From: Bradymonadales bacterium
GTDB lineage: Bacteria; Myxococcota_A; UBA9042; PWKZ01
Direction: 5' to 3'
DNA: 46,536 nucleotides
Assembly (NCBI GenBank): GCA_003559575.1
Contig: PWKZ01000228.1
Coordinates: forward strand, 1-46,536
The notes below the pieces were generated by a model. It ran no database searches, had not been told where the DNA came from, and saw nothing but the letters and a program-made list of their open reading frames with translations. Below are positions 45,376 to 46,536 of the stretch, piece after piece (position 1 is the first letter of the stretch; the number at the start of each line of letters is the position of its first letter). The position numbers were made by a program, and so were the translations under genes.

Positions 45376-45555
45376 CCATAATCGTCGGTTCGTTCTGAGG
45401 AGCCCCGCTAAGTGGAGTCGCGTGCATGTGCAAGGAAACAAGCCGAATTAGGCGGAGGCGTAGCAGCGCTTAAGTCGAGCACTAATTCGGTGCAGGTGAC
45501 GCCGCAGATGTGCGCGGATCCGCGCGCGAATCCCAGGATGGGCCGACGATTATGG
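45376..45555 (+). repeat. R180 repeat copy H (full length, 180 bp; reference copy)
   Basis: CCATAATCGTCGG (45376-45388) ... stem CCGAATTAG (45443-45451) / CTAATTCGG (45482-45490) ... CCGACGATTATGG (45543-45555). Confidence 0.93.
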
Positions 45556-45573
45556 ACCTTGAGGAGGGAGTGA

Positions 45574-46302
45574 ATGGGACAACTGATTTGGATCTCCGGC
45601 GCGTCGAGTGGCATCGGGCGCGCGCTCGTCGACACCATCCCATGGCCGGAGGCGCGAATCATCAACATCAGCCGCCGGCCGGTCGCGGGGATCGAGAACC
45701 TCGAGCTTGATCTCGTGAATCCGACGAGCTGGGAAGTTGTGGCGCGCTCCTTCGAGCGCGAGGTCGCCTCGTTCGACGGGGAATTGGCGGTGTTCGTCCA
45801 CTCGGCGGGGACGCTCTCTCCCATCGGTTTCGCCGGCGAGGTCCCGGCCGACAGCTACACGCGCGCCGTCCTGCTGGGGTCGGCGGCGCCACAGGTCCTG
45901 GGCAGCGCGTTCTTGGCGGCTCTGCGCAAGGTCCGCGGGCGCGGCGTGCGCGGTCTAATCGTGATGCTCACTTCCGGCGCGGCGACCAACCCGTATGAAG
46001 GGTGGACCGCATACGGCGCCGGCAAAGCGGCCATCGACCAGTGGGTGCGGACGGCCGGTCGCGAGCAGAAGAGCCGCGGCGACCACTGCCGGGTGCTGGC
46101 GGTGGCGCCCGGGTTGGTCGAGACCGCCATGCAGGAGGAGATTCGCGCCACCGCCACCACTGACTTTCCGGATGTGGACGACTTTCGGGAGTACCACCGC
46201 TCAGGGATCATAAGGTCGCCGGAGGTGGCCGCGCGCGAGATTTGGCGGCTTGTGCGTGATCGAGACTTGGAGAATGGCGCGGTGGAAGACCTGCGCCGCT
46301 AA
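45574..46302 (+). CDS. Short-chain dehydrogenase/reductase (SDR), benzil/sepiapterin-reductase-like
   Basis: LIWISGASSGIGRALVDTIP (GxxxGIG), VFVHSAGTLSP, YGAGKAAIDQWVRT (YxxxK), VAPGLVETAMQEEIR. Confidence 0.9.
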   Translation: MGQLIWISGASSGIGRALVDTIPWPEARIINISRRPVAGIENLELDLVNPTSWEVVARSFEREVASFDGELAVFVHSAGTLSPIGFAGEVPADSYTRAVLLGSAAPQVLGSAFLAALRKVRGRGVRGLIVMLTSGAATNPYEGWTAYGAGKAAIDQWVRTAGREQKSRGDHCRVLAVAPGLVETAMQEEIRATATTDFPDVDDFREYHRSGIIRSPEVAAREIWRLVRDRDLENGAVEDLRR

Positions 46303-46364
46303 GCCGTCAGCCATTAGCTGCCAACAATCAGCCAAGCTACTGGATTCACGGATCCTGAGCTGTT

Positions 46365-46536
46365 GCACTAATTGGGTGCAGGTGACGTCACAGATGTGTG
46401 TAAATCCGTCCGCGAACCTCAATCCTCCACCGCGTCCGTGGACCGAGGGGAGTGAGGCGGGTGCAAGTGCAAGGAAACAAGCCAAATCGAGCGGAGGCAA
46501 ACGCAGCGCCTACGTCGAGCATCGATTTGGTGAAGG
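46365..46536 (+). repeat. R180 repeat copies I1 (right part) fused to I2 (L2-type, stem type 2), truncated by window edge
   Basis: CACTAATTGGGTGCAGGTGACGTCACAGATGTGTGTAAATCCGTCCGCGAA joined directly to CCTCAATCCTCCACCGCGTCCGTGGACCGAGGGGAGTGAGG...CCAAATCGAGCGG...TCGATTTGG. Confidence 0.88.

Noticed and set aside
45376-45555. Repeat as an insertion sequence carrying a transposase
   Set aside because: Only about 180 bp, no transposase ORF in any copy or elsewhere in the window; no clear target-site duplication flanking copies C2, D or H.

Overview
GC-rich bacterial chromosomal window, densely coding, phylum not determinable with confidence (gene set is compatible with a Myxococcota/deltaproteobacterial-type genome; inference only). 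Left part (about 0.1-18.2 kb) is mostly housekeeping: PP2C phosphatase, TldD-like metalloprotease, dnaN-recF, a small membrane protein, HAD hydrolase, a TPR/gluzincin peptidase, a long DUF4175-like coiled-coil membrane protein, a HEAT-like exported protein, lon and priA. Middle part (18.2-35.1 kb) looks like a biosynthetic locus: a five-gene translationally coupled minus-strand operon (LbH-type protein, HHxxxDG acyltransferase, MGT-like glycosyltransferase, two alpha/beta hydrolases) divergent from two very large iterative-type PKS genes (tandem NPD/PfaD-like domains-KS-AT-ACP-KR, then KS-AT-DH-PPTase) and a free ACP. Immediately after it (35.5-40.8 kb) is a plus-strand operon encoding an alpha/beta hydrolase, two highly divergent nitrogenase component-1-like (NifD/NifK, BchN/BchB superfamily) subunits, and a radical SAM/SPASM protein, without any NifH/BchL-type reductase gene in the window. 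I consider this the most likely undescribed system here. Right end: a minus-strand cell-envelope operon (Amidase_2+M23-like fusion, VWA-like membrane protein, Tat-signal protein) and an SDR oxidoreductase. A mosaic family of about 180-bp intergenic repeats with CCATAATCGTCGG/CCGACGATTATGG termini and an internal stem showing four compensatory changes is dispersed through the window; one copy abuts a truncated PIN-domain gene and one supplies the stop codon of a neighbouring gene. All calls are from reading the sequence and translations; no searches were run.
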